Assembly: GCA_900177435.1 (NCBI GenBank)
Contig: FXAI01000005.1
Coordinates: 233,897-297,896 of the forward strand
Direction: 5' to 3'
DNA: 64,000 nucleotides
From: Alteromonadaceae bacterium Bs31
GTDB taxonomy: Bacteria; Pseudomonadota; Gammaproteobacteria; Pseudomonadales; Cellvibrionaceae
Of this stretch, positions 45,779 through 54,166 are shown one piece after another. The notes under the pieces were generated by a model. The model saw only the letters and a list, made by a program, of their open reading frames with translations. It searched no databases and was not told the DNA's origin. Made by a program: the position numbers and the translations under genes. The stretch's first letter is position 1, and every line of letters starts with the position of its first letter.

Positions 45779-45818
45779 GTTGGCGGGTGTGGTGAGCGCA
45801 ATGTTAGCTTAATGCCGC

Positions 45819-47078
45819 TTAAAGCCCTGCTCTCATTTCTCGCAATAATTTTAATTTCGCCTGGTAGCCCTCGCTTTCGCCGTCTGAGGTGGCGTTTTGC
45901 TGGGCCTTTGTCGCGGATTTGATACTGTTTTCATAATCGCCAAGCTGGTGATACGCGTAGGCGAGCTCAATATGAAATTTGGCCTCCATGGGTTTGATCT
46001 TGGCGGCTTTTCGTAGCAGTGCAATGGCACTTTTGTAGTCCCCCAGGCTCATGTCGGCGACGGCCAGCTTTTCGAGATAATAGGGGTTATGTTTACTGTA
46101 CCTCTCCACTTTTCTTGCAAACTTTGCAGCCGCTTCGTGCCGACCGGTTTGGCGATAGAGGATGTAAGTATTATTTATAATGGAAAGGTTTCTTTTATCG
46201 TGCTTTAGGCCATTTAAATAAGCCTGTTCAGCTAGGTCCAGGTGGCCGGTAATTTTGTAGGCTACTCCCAGGTTCGACCATACTGACCCAATTCTTTTAT
46301 TGATATCTATAGATTTACGCATATAGGCAATAGCAGAGGCGTAGTCGCCCTTTTCCATTTGCAGCATTGCGAGATTGTTGTAGTACTCAGCAAAGGCCTT
46401 TTTGTCGCTAACCTCTGTACTCTTAAAGTGTTGTGAAACCCGTGCTGCGAAGGCGTCCGCAAACTCCACCGTAATTTTGTTGCCGGGCACCTTCACTGAT
46501 ACGTTTATATGACCAGGAACAACGTAGAACTGATCCTTATCTAACCATTCGCGCGGTACTTCAACGACTTGGAATTTTGCATTGAGCCCAACATAACGCG
46601 CGGCAGCAACATAAAGGGCGGCATGAGATAGGCAGTTACCTTTGCCTTGGTCGAAGGTCTCTTGCGCGGTGAGCGTGCTTTCGTAGTCGTACACTATTCC
46701 GAGGAACATCGGTTTAAAAAGCAGCCGGTGTAGTTCAACCGCGCGATGACGTTTGTCTTTAATATGACTGATAGACCGGTCTAAAACGGATTTAATCTCA
46801 TCGTTAATCGAAAGAATATCGATATCCGGTACATGTGGTAGTGTACTTAAATCAAGAAAACTCTGCGGCAAGGGTGTAGGTGCCGTGGTGAGTTCCTGAT
46901 AGAGGCGTTCTGGGGAATAATTTGTTGAAACGGCTTTTTCTGAAAAACCAGAGTCTAAGCGCAATGGGCCATTACTGGCGTTTACGCTCGCGCCTAGCGC
47001 CAGTGTGATGTTAGCCGCTATAAAGCTGATGGCCAGTTTTCTTTTGAAACCGACTCGTAATTGTACTTTTTTTACCAT
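45819..47078 (-). CDS. Exported transglutaminase-like protein with TPR repeats
   Basis: 419 residues from ATG 47078 (GAGG six bases upstream; a longer frame begins at 47135). N-terminal signal segment ('KLAISFIAANITLALGASVNA', split). The first domain (about 90-215) resembles the transglutaminase/cysteine-protease fold: Cys149 in 'GKGNCLSHAALYVAAARY', His190 in 'VVPGHINVSV' and Asp208 in 'VEFADAF', a plausible catalytic triad. At least four TPR repeats follow (about 225-405; 'GSVWSNLGVAYKITGHLDLAEQAYLNGL' type units, split). Probably acts in the periplasm. The gene interrupts the usual flhB-flhA pair; function and link to flagella are unknown. Confidence 0.8.
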   Translation of the reverse strand: MVKKVQLRVGFKRKLAISFIAANITLALGASVNASNGPLRLDSGFSEKAVSTNYSPERLYQELTTAPTPLPQSFLDLSTLPHVPDIDILSINDEIKSVLDRSISHIKDKRHRAVELHRLLFKPMFLGIVYDYESTLTAQETFDQGKGNCLSHAALYVAAARYVGLNAKFQVVEVPREWLDKDQFYVVPGHINVSVKVPGNKITVEFADAFAARVSQHFKSTEVSDKKAFAEYYNNLAMLQMEKGDYASAIAYMRKSIDINKRIGSVWSNLGVAYKITGHLDLAEQAYLNGLKHDKRNLSIINNTYILYRQTGRHEAAAKFARKVERYSKHNPYYLEKLAVADMSLGDYKSAIALLRKAAKIKPMEAKFHIELAYAYHQLGDYENSIKSATKAQQNATSDGESEGYQAKLKLLREMRAGL

Positions 47079-47246
47079 GGCAGGCCTCGCTTGGATAATC
47101 GCTTGCACCGCCCCCTTTATCTTCAATAATAGCACTTTTCTATTTGTCTTGTTATCTCTTTAGTGCTTGCTCATTCGCTGCTTCGATAGATTATTTTTTG
47201 TTATTAAAAGTAAAAATGGCCTTTTTTTATTCCCAGCACTGCGCTT

Positions 47247-47262
47247 GGGAACACTTCTTGCC
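47247..47262 (+). promoter_or_regulatory. Possible sigma-54 promoter of flhA
   Basis: GGGAACACTTCTTGCC: correct GG-N10-GC spacing, perfect TTGC, but two changes in the -24 box. Predicted start near 47274, 46 bases before flhA. Expected by analogy with Pseudomonas, where flhA operons are sigma-54 dependent. Confidence 0.45.
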
Positions 47263-47319
47263 ATTAAGCCATAGACCTGCATTTTCGTGACAATAAATTG
47301 TCGCTTTTTTGGGAATTCT

Positions 47320-49560
47320 ATGGCTGAAACCTTTTTCGAGCATCTTAAATCTCTCCCCGGTAACGTAAGCAGGGAAAGCACCGTCAGTGGCCTTCGCGGT
47401 GTGGGCCACGGCAACTTAAGTGCACCCATTCTACTCCTCATGCTTTTGGGGATGATGACCTTACCTTTACCCGCATTTCTGCTGGATATGTTTTTCTCGT
47501 TTAACATCGCTCTTTCCATTGTGGTGGTACTGGTGGCGGTCTACTCCTTACGTCCTCTGGATTTTGCTGTTTTCCCTACCATTTTGTTGATTTCTACTCT
47601 GTTGCGTCTTGCCTTAAACGTGGCCTCCACGCGAGTGGTGTTGTTAGAAGGGCATCAGGGTGGCGATGCAGCGGGAAAGGTCATTCAAGCCTTTGGCGAA
47701 GTGGTGATTGGCGGTAATTACGCTGTGGGGCTGGTGGTTTTCATCATTCTCATCATTATTAACTTTGTAGTGGTTACCAAGGGTGCGGGCAGGGTTTCAG
47801 AAGTCAGCGCTCGCTTTACTCTGGATGCCATGCCCGGTAAACAAATGGCCATTGATGCTGATTTGAACGCCGGTTTAATCGATCAGGAGGAAGCCCGAAC
47901 ACGTCGCGCAGATGTTGCCTCAGAGGCGGACTTCTACGGGGCTATGGATGGTGCCAGTAAGTTCGTGCGAGGTGATGCAGTCGCAGGCATTCTCATTCTG
48001 GTTATCAACATTATTGGTGGCCTGGGCATTGGTATGGTTCAGCACGACCTGGAATTTGCCGATGCGCTGGAAAAATACGTTCTGCTAACCATTGGCGATG
48101 GGCTGGTTGCGCAAATTCCTTCTCTGCTGCTTTCCACCGCGACCGCCATTATGGTGACGCGTGTTAACAGCTCAGAGGACATGAACCGCCAGGTGCTGTC
48201 GCAAATGTTCACCTCCCCAAAAGCCATGGCTGTTGCCGGTGCCATTTTGTTTGTTATGGGTATTATCCCGGGAATGCCCCATGTGCCTTTTGTAGGCTTG
48301 GCTGTCGTATGTGGATTTCTTGCCTACTTCATTCACTTCAAGCAACAACAGGTGGAAGTGGTGGAGGAGGGTGGCTTTCAGTCCGGAACATTTGGTGCTG
48401 TGCCGCATGTTGGCGCCGCTCCTCCCGGTGCGCCGCCGACAGGCTTGCCAGCACCAGAGGGCGGTGTCCCGGTTCCCGCCAATATGGAGCCCACAGAGGT
48501 GAGTTGGGACGATGTAACCCCGGTAGATATCATTGGTTTGGAAGTGGGCTACCGCCTGATTCCGCTGGTGGATAAAAGCCAGAATGGCGAATTGTTAGGC
48601 CGTATTAAAGGCGTGCGCAAAAAGCTCAGTCAGGATCTCGGTTTTCTGATCCCGGCCGTTCATATCCGTGACAACCTAGATCTCCTGCCCAGCGGCTATC
48701 GCATTACCTTAATGGGCGTAACAGTGGGAGAGGGCGAAGTTTTTCCTGACCGCTCGCTGGCCATTAACCCAGGGCAGGTGTTTGGCAAAGTGGAAGGCAC
48801 TGCAACCGTCGATCCCGCTTTTGGCCTGGAGGCGGTGTGGATTGATGAAGCACAGCGAGATAAAGCACAAACTCTCGGTTATACCGTGGTTGATGCCAGC
48901 ACGGTAGCCGCCACTCACCTCAATCAAATAATCCAAACGCACACCCACGAGCTGATCGGTCATGAAGACGTACAAAAGTGGCTGGACCTGCTGGCCGAGA
49001 AATCTCCCAAGCTGGTGGAGGAGCTGGTTCCCAACACGATTTCAGTAAATCAATTACTGAAGGTATTGCAGGCACTTCTTAAAGAGAAAGTGCCGGTGAA
49101 AGATATGCGCACCATTGCCGAGGCTCTGGCGGCGCATGGCTCGAAGAATCACGATACCACCTCCCTTACGGCCATTGCTCGGGCCTCGTTGGCAAGACAG
49201 ATTGTTCAAGGCATTGTTGGCCAGGACGTGAACATGCCGGTTATAACCTTTGATCCGGCACTGGAACAGTTGTTGCTACAGTCTGTTCAACAGGCACAAA
49301 AATCTGGCGCTGAAGACGGCGCACTGATAGAGCCACAGCTAGCAGAACGTTTGAACAACTCCCTGGTGGCAGCGGGTAAAAAACAGGAAATGGCAGGTAA
49401 GCCCATTGTTCTGTTGGTTGCCGCCCCCTTGAGGTCGATGATGGCCCAGTTTGTTCGTTTCAACATTCCGGACATGCAAGTGCTGGCCTACAACGAAGTG
49501 CCCGACAACAAGCAAATCACCATAGAAGCCAGTGTTGGCGGTGAAGTACTTAACGGCTGA
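47320..49560 (+). CDS. flhA: Export gate protein FlhA
   Basis: 746 residues from ATG 47320; the in-frame codon at 47287 lies near the possible promoter and is unlikely. Eight N-terminal membrane segments; the FHIPEP region is represented by '[29 protein letters not shown]' (split), '[13 protein letters not shown]', '[18 protein letters not shown]' and '[24 protein letters not shown]'-like segments. The cytoplasmic domain begins near 345. It has a Pro/Gly-rich insert (about residues 365-388) that makes it longer than the ~690-residue norm. It docks chaperone-bound cargo. 28 bases separate it from flhF. Confidence 0.97.
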   Translation: [746 protein letters not shown]

Positions 49561-49588
49561 TTCGCCGGAATAACAGGAGATAGAGACC

Positions 49589-51064
49589 ATGCATCCTACA
49601 GGCAATAACCTCGTCAAGCGCTTTGTAGCCCCTTCCATGCGGCGTGCATTGGACCTTGTGCGTGAAGAGCTTGGGCCAGAAGCGGTTATCCTCTCCAGCC
49701 AGAAAGTGCCGGGAGGTGTAGAAGTGGTTACCTCTCTCGAGCCGGATCTACCTACTCGTGGAATTGACGTTCGCAGAGAATTTGGTCGGAATTTTGACGC
49801 CGAGCTTGATCGGGCAATGCCCAGCGACTCCGCCTGGCAAATGCAAGCCGGCGTTGATCAAGCCGCTGCTCAATATTCTGGTCGGGTGGAGCTCAACGAG
49901 CCTGGGCAGCCAGCCAAACGAGGCGAACAGTTAGCCCGGGAAATCGAGCGTGCCCGCGAGCGTATGATGGACGCCAAGCGGCGCGCAAAAGAAGGTGAGC
50001 AGCCCATCAGTCAACTGGCCGAGGCGCCTGCGCCAAGGCCGGAGCCCACAGCCGAGCACAAGGCTCACAAGCAAGAAGAAAGAGCGCAGAGTTATGCGCC
50101 CGAGCAGCAGTCCACACACAGCCAGGCTGCAGCCGTTGATGAAGCGCGTTTGGACTCTCTGCAAAGCGAGCTGGCAGATATGCGTATGTTGCTGGAACAG
50201 CAATTTTGGCGCATGTCTAAGAGCGAAGAGCCGGTCTCAATGCCACAGCAAATAAACATGCCGGTGAGTTTTTCTGTGCTCAATGAGCATATGAACCGCT
50301 TGGGTTTGCCCTCGGAAATTGCTCAGCGCTTGTTAAGCGAAGCTGGGCCGTCCAACAAAGTAAGCACCAGCTGGCGCAACTGCATGGCGCGCTTGGCAAA
50401 GAATATTCCCGTTGAACAACAGGATATGCTAGGCAAAGGCGGAATATTTGCTTTCGTCGGTCAGACGGGCGTGGGTAAAACCACCACTATTGCCAAACTG
50501 GCCGCGCGCTATGTACTGGACCATGGCCCGGGCAAGGTTGCATTAGTGACTACCGATACCTACCGCGTGGGTGCTTATGATCAGCTTCGCTCCCTGGGGC
50601 GAATACTCAATGTACCCGTGCGCGCTGTCGACTCGGAGAACAGCCTGATTACTGTGTTGGCCAAGCTGCGTCAGTTCCCTCTCATTCTTATCGATACCGC
50701 CGGCTTCCGCCACGGCGACCCACTGCTGAAAGACCAGCTTCGCAAACTCGACAGCTGTCCCGGGCTTAAGCGGATTCTGGTGATGGCCTGTAACAGCCAG
50801 CAGCAAACTATGAAGGCTTCCACGCATGCTTACAAATCTTCCAGCGGCATTGATGCCTGTGTTCTCACCAAACTGGATGAAGCCGCAAGCCTGGGTGAAG
50901 CTATCGGCGTGGTACTCGAGCGCGGTATTCCCGTTGCCTATACCACTGATGGTCAGGAAATACCCAAAGATATCAAACGCGCCAGCGGCCACCAAATGGT
51001 AGCGGCGGCGGTGGCACTTATGAAATCAGGTGGGCATGCGGAGATGGAGAAAAACAGTATCTAA
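49589..51064 (+). CDS. flhF: Flagellar GTPase FlhF
   Basis: 491 residues. SRP-type GTPase that places the flagellum at the pole. N-terminal B domain (to about 270) is low-complexity, rich in Glu, Gln and Ala, after 'KRFVAPSMRRALDLVREELGPEAVI' (split). NG domain: 'FAFVGQTGVGKTTTIAKLA' (G1, near 291-298), 'LVTTDTYRVGAYDQL' (G2), 'LILIDTAGFRHGD' (G3) and 'DACVLTKLDEAASLGEAI' (G4). RBS 'caggag'. Followed by fleN, the number regulator. Polar placement fits a polar flagellum. Confidence 0.96.
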   Translation: MHPTGNNLVKRFVAPSMRRALDLVREELGPEAVILSSQKVPGGVEVVTSLEPDLPTRGIDVRREFGRNFDAELDRAMPSDSAWQMQAGVDQAAAQYSGRVELNEPGQPAKRGEQLAREIERARERMMDAKRRAKEGEQPISQLAEAPAPRPEPTAEHKAHKQEERAQSYAPEQQSTHSQAAAVDEARLDSLQSELADMRMLLEQQFWRMSKSEEPVSMPQQINMPVSFSVLNEHMNRLGLPSEIAQRLLSEAGPSNKVSTSWRNCMARLAKNIPVEQQDMLGKGGIFAFVGQTGVGKTTTIAKLAARYVLDHGPGKVALVTTDTYRVGAYDQLRSLGRILNVPVRAVDSENSLITVLAKLRQFPLILIDTAGFRHGDPLLKDQLRKLDSCPGLKRILVMACNSQQQTMKASTHAYKSSSGIDACVLTKLDEAASLGEAIGVVLERGIPVAYTTDGQEIPKDIKRASGHQMVAAAVALMKSGGHAEMEKNSI

Positions 51065-51106
51065 GCATCTCAACATTCGTCATCTATACTTCAGAAGACC
51101 CTAACT

Positions 51107-51976
51107 ATGAATTTGGTAAAACTGCCGCAAAATCGAGACCCAGGCCCTATGAATGCTCATCGACCCATAAAAGTCATTGCTGTTACTGGCGGTAAAGGCG
51201 GAGTGGGTAAAACCAACTTATCTGTAAACCTCAGTATTGCGCTTGCTGAGTTGCGCCGCCGAGTGGTGCTGATGGATGCCGACCTGGGCTTGGCGAACGT
51301 GGATGTTCTGCTGGGTTTGCAGGCCAAACACACTATTACCGACGTTCTGGATGGCAGCAAGGGCCTGCGCGATATCCTGCTGAATGGGCCTGCGGGTATT
51401 AAAGTGGTTCCCGCCTCTTCAGGGGTGCAGGGAATGACAAGCCTTACCCCGCAGGAACATGCCGCTCTGGTATACGCGTTTAATGAACTGAGTGAATTGC
51501 TGGATGTATTAGTGGTGGATACCGCTGCCGGCATATCTGAAACCGTTGTTAGTTTTGTGCGGGCCGCTCAGGAAGTAATTATTGTTGTTTGTGATGAGCC
51601 GTCTTCCATCACCGATGCTTATGCCCTGATAAAATTACTGAATTCCGAGCACGGCGTGTTTCGCTTCCGCGTTATCGCCAATATGACCCGCAGTAATCAG
51701 GAAGGCATTAATTTATTCAACAAGCTAAACGCAGTATGTGATCGCTTTCTTGATGCCTCGTTGCAGTATTTGGGGCATGTTCCCTTCGATGAAAACGTTC
51801 GCAAAGCAGTGCAAAAAAGGCAGGCTCTCATACAGTTTGCTCCCCGTTCAAAAGCAGCGTCAGCCATACGCGTTATGGCTCAAAAAATTGATCAGTGGCC
51901 GGTACAGGCCAGTGCTCGTGGCCACCTTGAGTTTTTCCTCGAACGCTTACTGGCGGCAAATGCCAGTGGCTATTGA
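51107..51976 (+). CDS. fleN: Flagellar number regulator FleN (FlhG)
   Basis: 289 residues. MinD-like ATPase that limits flagellar number and antagonises FleQ. Deviant Walker A 'VTGGKGGVGKTNLSVNLS' (residues ~28-40), 'VVLMDADLGLANVDVLLGL', 'LDVLVVDTAAGISETVVSFV' (split) and 'VCDEPSSITDAYALIK'. The N-terminal ~22 residues before the P-loop include 'NRDPGP'. The ATG at 51107 is used; an internal ATG at 51149 is possible. Follows flhF and precedes fliA, as in Pseudomonas. Confidence 0.95.
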   Translation: MNLVKLPQNRDPGPMNAHRPIKVIAVTGGKGGVGKTNLSVNLSIALAELRRRVVLMDADLGLANVDVLLGLQAKHTITDVLDGSKGLRDILLNGPAGIKVVPASSGVQGMTSLTPQEHAALVYAFNELSELLDVLVVDTAAGISETVVSFVRAAQEVIIVVCDEPSSITDAYALIKLLNSEHGVFRFRVIANMTRSNQEGINLFNKLNAVCDRFLDASLQYLGHVPFDENVRKAVQKRQALIQFAPRSKAASAIRVMAQKIDQWPVQASARGHLEFFLERLLAANASGY

Positions 51977-52004
51977 GCGAGGGACTTTTACGTAAACATA
52001 ATGT

Positions 52005-52751
52005 ATGGCAGTTTCCGCGGCAGACAATCTGATGGTATATGAACAAACGCAGGAAGCGGCAATAAATATCAGAGTCGAAGACTATCTCTATCTCGTCAAT
52101 CGAATAGCTCACCACATCATGGGGCGCATGCCTTCCAATGTGCAGGTGGATGACTTGATTCAGGCTGGCATGGTAGGGCTGCTGGAGGCTGCTCAAAAAT
52201 ATGACGCCGAGAAAGGCGCCAGTTTCGAAACCTACGCCGGCATTCGTATTCGTGGAGCCATTGTTGATGAAATGCGCCGTGGTGATTGGGCGCCGCGCTC
52301 TGTACACCGCAATACTCGGCGTGTCGCAGACGCCATTAAAAAGGTGGAAGCCAGTTTGGGGCGGGATGCAAAAGATGTAGAAGTTGCCCGTGAGCTGGAT
52401 ATATCACTTGATGAATACCACGAAATGCTGCGTGACACTAATTCCACACGCTTATTCAGCCTGGAAGAAACCTTCGAGGAAGACGAGGGCAGGCTGCGAC
52501 AGAGTAACGTCAGCGAAGCCTTGCTCGGGCCCGCAGAAGGCGTGCAGAAACGCTCACTGCAGCAAGCGCTTGTAGAAGCGATTAAAAACCTCCCTGAAAG
52601 GGAGCAATTGGTACTGTCCCTCTATTACGACAAAGAGCTCAATTTAAAAGAAATAGGCCTGGTGCTTGGCGTATCCGAATCAAGAGTTAGCCAGATTCAC
52701 AGTCAGGCGGCACTGCGTTTACGTGCGCGCCTTTCAGATTGGCAGCGGTAA
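52005..52751 (+). CDS. fliA: Flagellar sigma factor FliA (sigma-28)
   Basis: 248 residues. Region 2: 'LVNRIAHHIMGRMPSNVQVDDLIQAGMVGLLEAAQKYD' (split) and 'FETYAGIRIRGAIVDEMRRGDW' (split). Region 3: 'RDAKDVEVARELDISLDEYHEML' (split). Region 4: 'LPEREQLVLSLYYDKELNLKEIGLVLGVSESRVSQIHSQA' (split). Directs late genes; the sites at 2774 and 9545 in this window are good candidates. Its anti-sigma FlgM is not in the window. Confidence 0.97.
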   Translation: MAVSAADNLMVYEQTQEAAINIRVEDYLYLVNRIAHHIMGRMPSNVQVDDLIQAGMVGLLEAAQKYDAEKGASFETYAGIRIRGAIVDEMRRGDWAPRSVHRNTRRVADAIKKVEASLGRDAKDVEVARELDISLDEYHEMLRDTNSTRLFSLEETFEEDEGRLRQSNVSEALLGPAEGVQKRSLQQALVEAIKNLPEREQLVLSLYYDKELNLKEIGLVLGVSESRVSQIHSQAALRLRARLSDWQR

Positions 52752-52888
52752 GCCTTAAAAACTGGCTTGCTGGCAATGAGCGACTAGACTAGTAAAAGAG
52801 GCATAAGACGGCGCGTGGGTATACCGATATCTGCGTATTGTCACTTTAGAATACACACTCTTCCCAGCGCGGGAATGCGGAGGTTGCA

Positions 52889-53275
52889 TTGGACAAAAAC
52901 ATGAAAATCCTCATTGTTGATGATTTTTCAACAATGCGGCGCATCATTAAAAACCTGTTAAGAGATCTTGGGTTTACCAATACGCAGGAAGCCGATGATG
53001 GCACCACAGCACTGCCGATGTTGCGCAGTGGCGACTTTGATTTTTTGGTAACCGATTGGAACATGCCCGGCATGACCGGCATTGATCTTTTAAAAGAGGT
53101 AAGGGCGGACTCCAAGCTTGTTGGTTTGCCCGTTTTAATGGTGACGGCCGAGGCAAAACGCGATCAAATTATTGAAGCCGCGCAGGCGGGTGTAAACGGC
53201 TATGTGGTCAAACCTTTTACCGCGCAAGTATTGAAGGAAAAAATCGACAAAATCTTCGAACGTGTGGATGGCTGA
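52889..53275 (+). CDS. cheY: CheY, motor response regulator (system 1)
   Basis: 128 residues from a TTG that follows GGAGG by five bases; the ATG at 52901 would be 17 bases away, so TTG is preferred. Receiver with Asp11/Asp12 ('LIVDDFSTM'), Asp56 ('[11 protein letters not shown]'), Thr86 ('[12 protein letters not shown]') and Lys108 ('YVVKPF'). The 'DWNMPGMTG' and 'MVTAEAKR' parts are closest to motor-binding CheY. It heads cheYZA, so it is the CheY that binds FliM. Confidence 0.96.
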   Translation: MDKNMKILIVDDFSTMRRIIKNLLRDLGFTNTQEADDGTTALPMLRSGDFDFLVTDWNMPGMTGIDLLKEVRADSKLVGLPVLMVTAEAKRDQIIEAAQAGVNGYVVKPFTAQVLKEKIDKIFERVDG

Positions 53276-53296
53276 TCAGCCAGGCGGAATTTATTT

Positions 53297-54094
53297 ATGG
53301 ACCACAAACCAATTCACGCTCACGATCAGGAATTCCTTACGCAGCTGGAGGAATGCTCCAACAACCTTGTCGAGAAATTACAGAGCGATAATTACAACGA
53401 AGCTTCCCAGCTTATTCATACTCTGGTGGAAGCGCGTGACCGCCATATTTTTACCAGTGTAGGACAGCTTACGCGAGCCCTGCACAACGCCATTGTCAAT
53501 TTTCATGTTGATGCAGATCTGGATTCAGAGCCACCCGAAGTAAATAATTCCGAGATACGCGACGCCACCAGTCGCCTGAACTATGTTATTTCCATGACTC
53601 AGGACGCAGCAGATAAAACCATGGATAAAGTGGAGGCCGTTGCCCCCATTGCCATGAACCTGGGCCAGGAAGCCACCCGCTTGCGAAATGAATGGCATCG
53701 ACTCAAGCGCCGCGAAATCACCAAAGAAGAATTTAAAGAGCTATACAACCAAATGGGTGACTTCCTCGATCAAATGGATGAGGGCACACAGCAGCTAAAT
53801 AAATCCTTACAAGACATTATTTTGGAACAAGGCTTTCAGGATCTCACCGGCCAGGTGCTTCGCAAGGTCATCAGTCTCATAACTGAGGTTGAAGATGAAC
53901 TTGTTAATTTAATGCGCATAGCGGGACAGGTGGAGCAGGTTACAGGTATGGCCACTCCGGGTGCGGCTCAAGATAGTAAGAAAGCAGTCGATAAAAGTGC
54001 TGCAGAGGGGCCACAGATTCATGCAGACCGCCGAGACGATGTCGTGTCGGGCCAGGACGACGTGGATGACCTGTTATCGAGTCTGGGATTTTAA
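53297..54094 (+). CDS. cheZ: CheY-P phosphatase CheZ
   Basis: 265 residues. All-helical; long coiled-coil hairpin in the middle. The active segment 'DIILEQGFQDLTGQVLRKVI' (residues ~173-192) contains the catalytic Gln of the F-Q-D-L-T-G-Q motif. The C-terminus 'GQDDVDDLLSSLGF' is the CheY-binding peptide. Only one CheZ is in the window; it lies with the system 1 cheY, so system 2 may lack a phosphatase. Confidence 0.96.
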   Translation: MDHKPIHAHDQEFLTQLEECSNNLVEKLQSDNYNEASQLIHTLVEARDRHIFTSVGQLTRALHNAIVNFHVDADLDSEPPEVNNSEIRDATSRLNYVISMTQDAADKTMDKVEAVAPIAMNLGQEATRLRNEWHRLKRREITKEEFKELYNQMGDFLDQMDEGTQQLNKSLQDIILEQGFQDLTGQVLRKVISLITEVEDELVNLMRIAGQVEQVTGMATPGAAQDSKKAVDKSAAEGPQIHADRRDDVVSGQDDVDDLLSSLGF

Positions 54095-54166
54095 GCGCTG
54101 ACGAATTTAGAAATTTGCAGCAAATAATTTATGCAAGTGTTTGGTACGAACACCTAGGAGCAATGA

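Noticed and set aside
48309-48575. Plus-strand frame inside flhA in another reading frame
   Set aside because: Shadow of the Pro/Gly-rich insert of FlhA; no RBS and biased composition.
52752-52888. Possible FliA site before cheY (ACCGATAT near 52830)
   Set aside because: The -10 box is partial and nothing close to TAAAGTTT lies 11 bases upstream.
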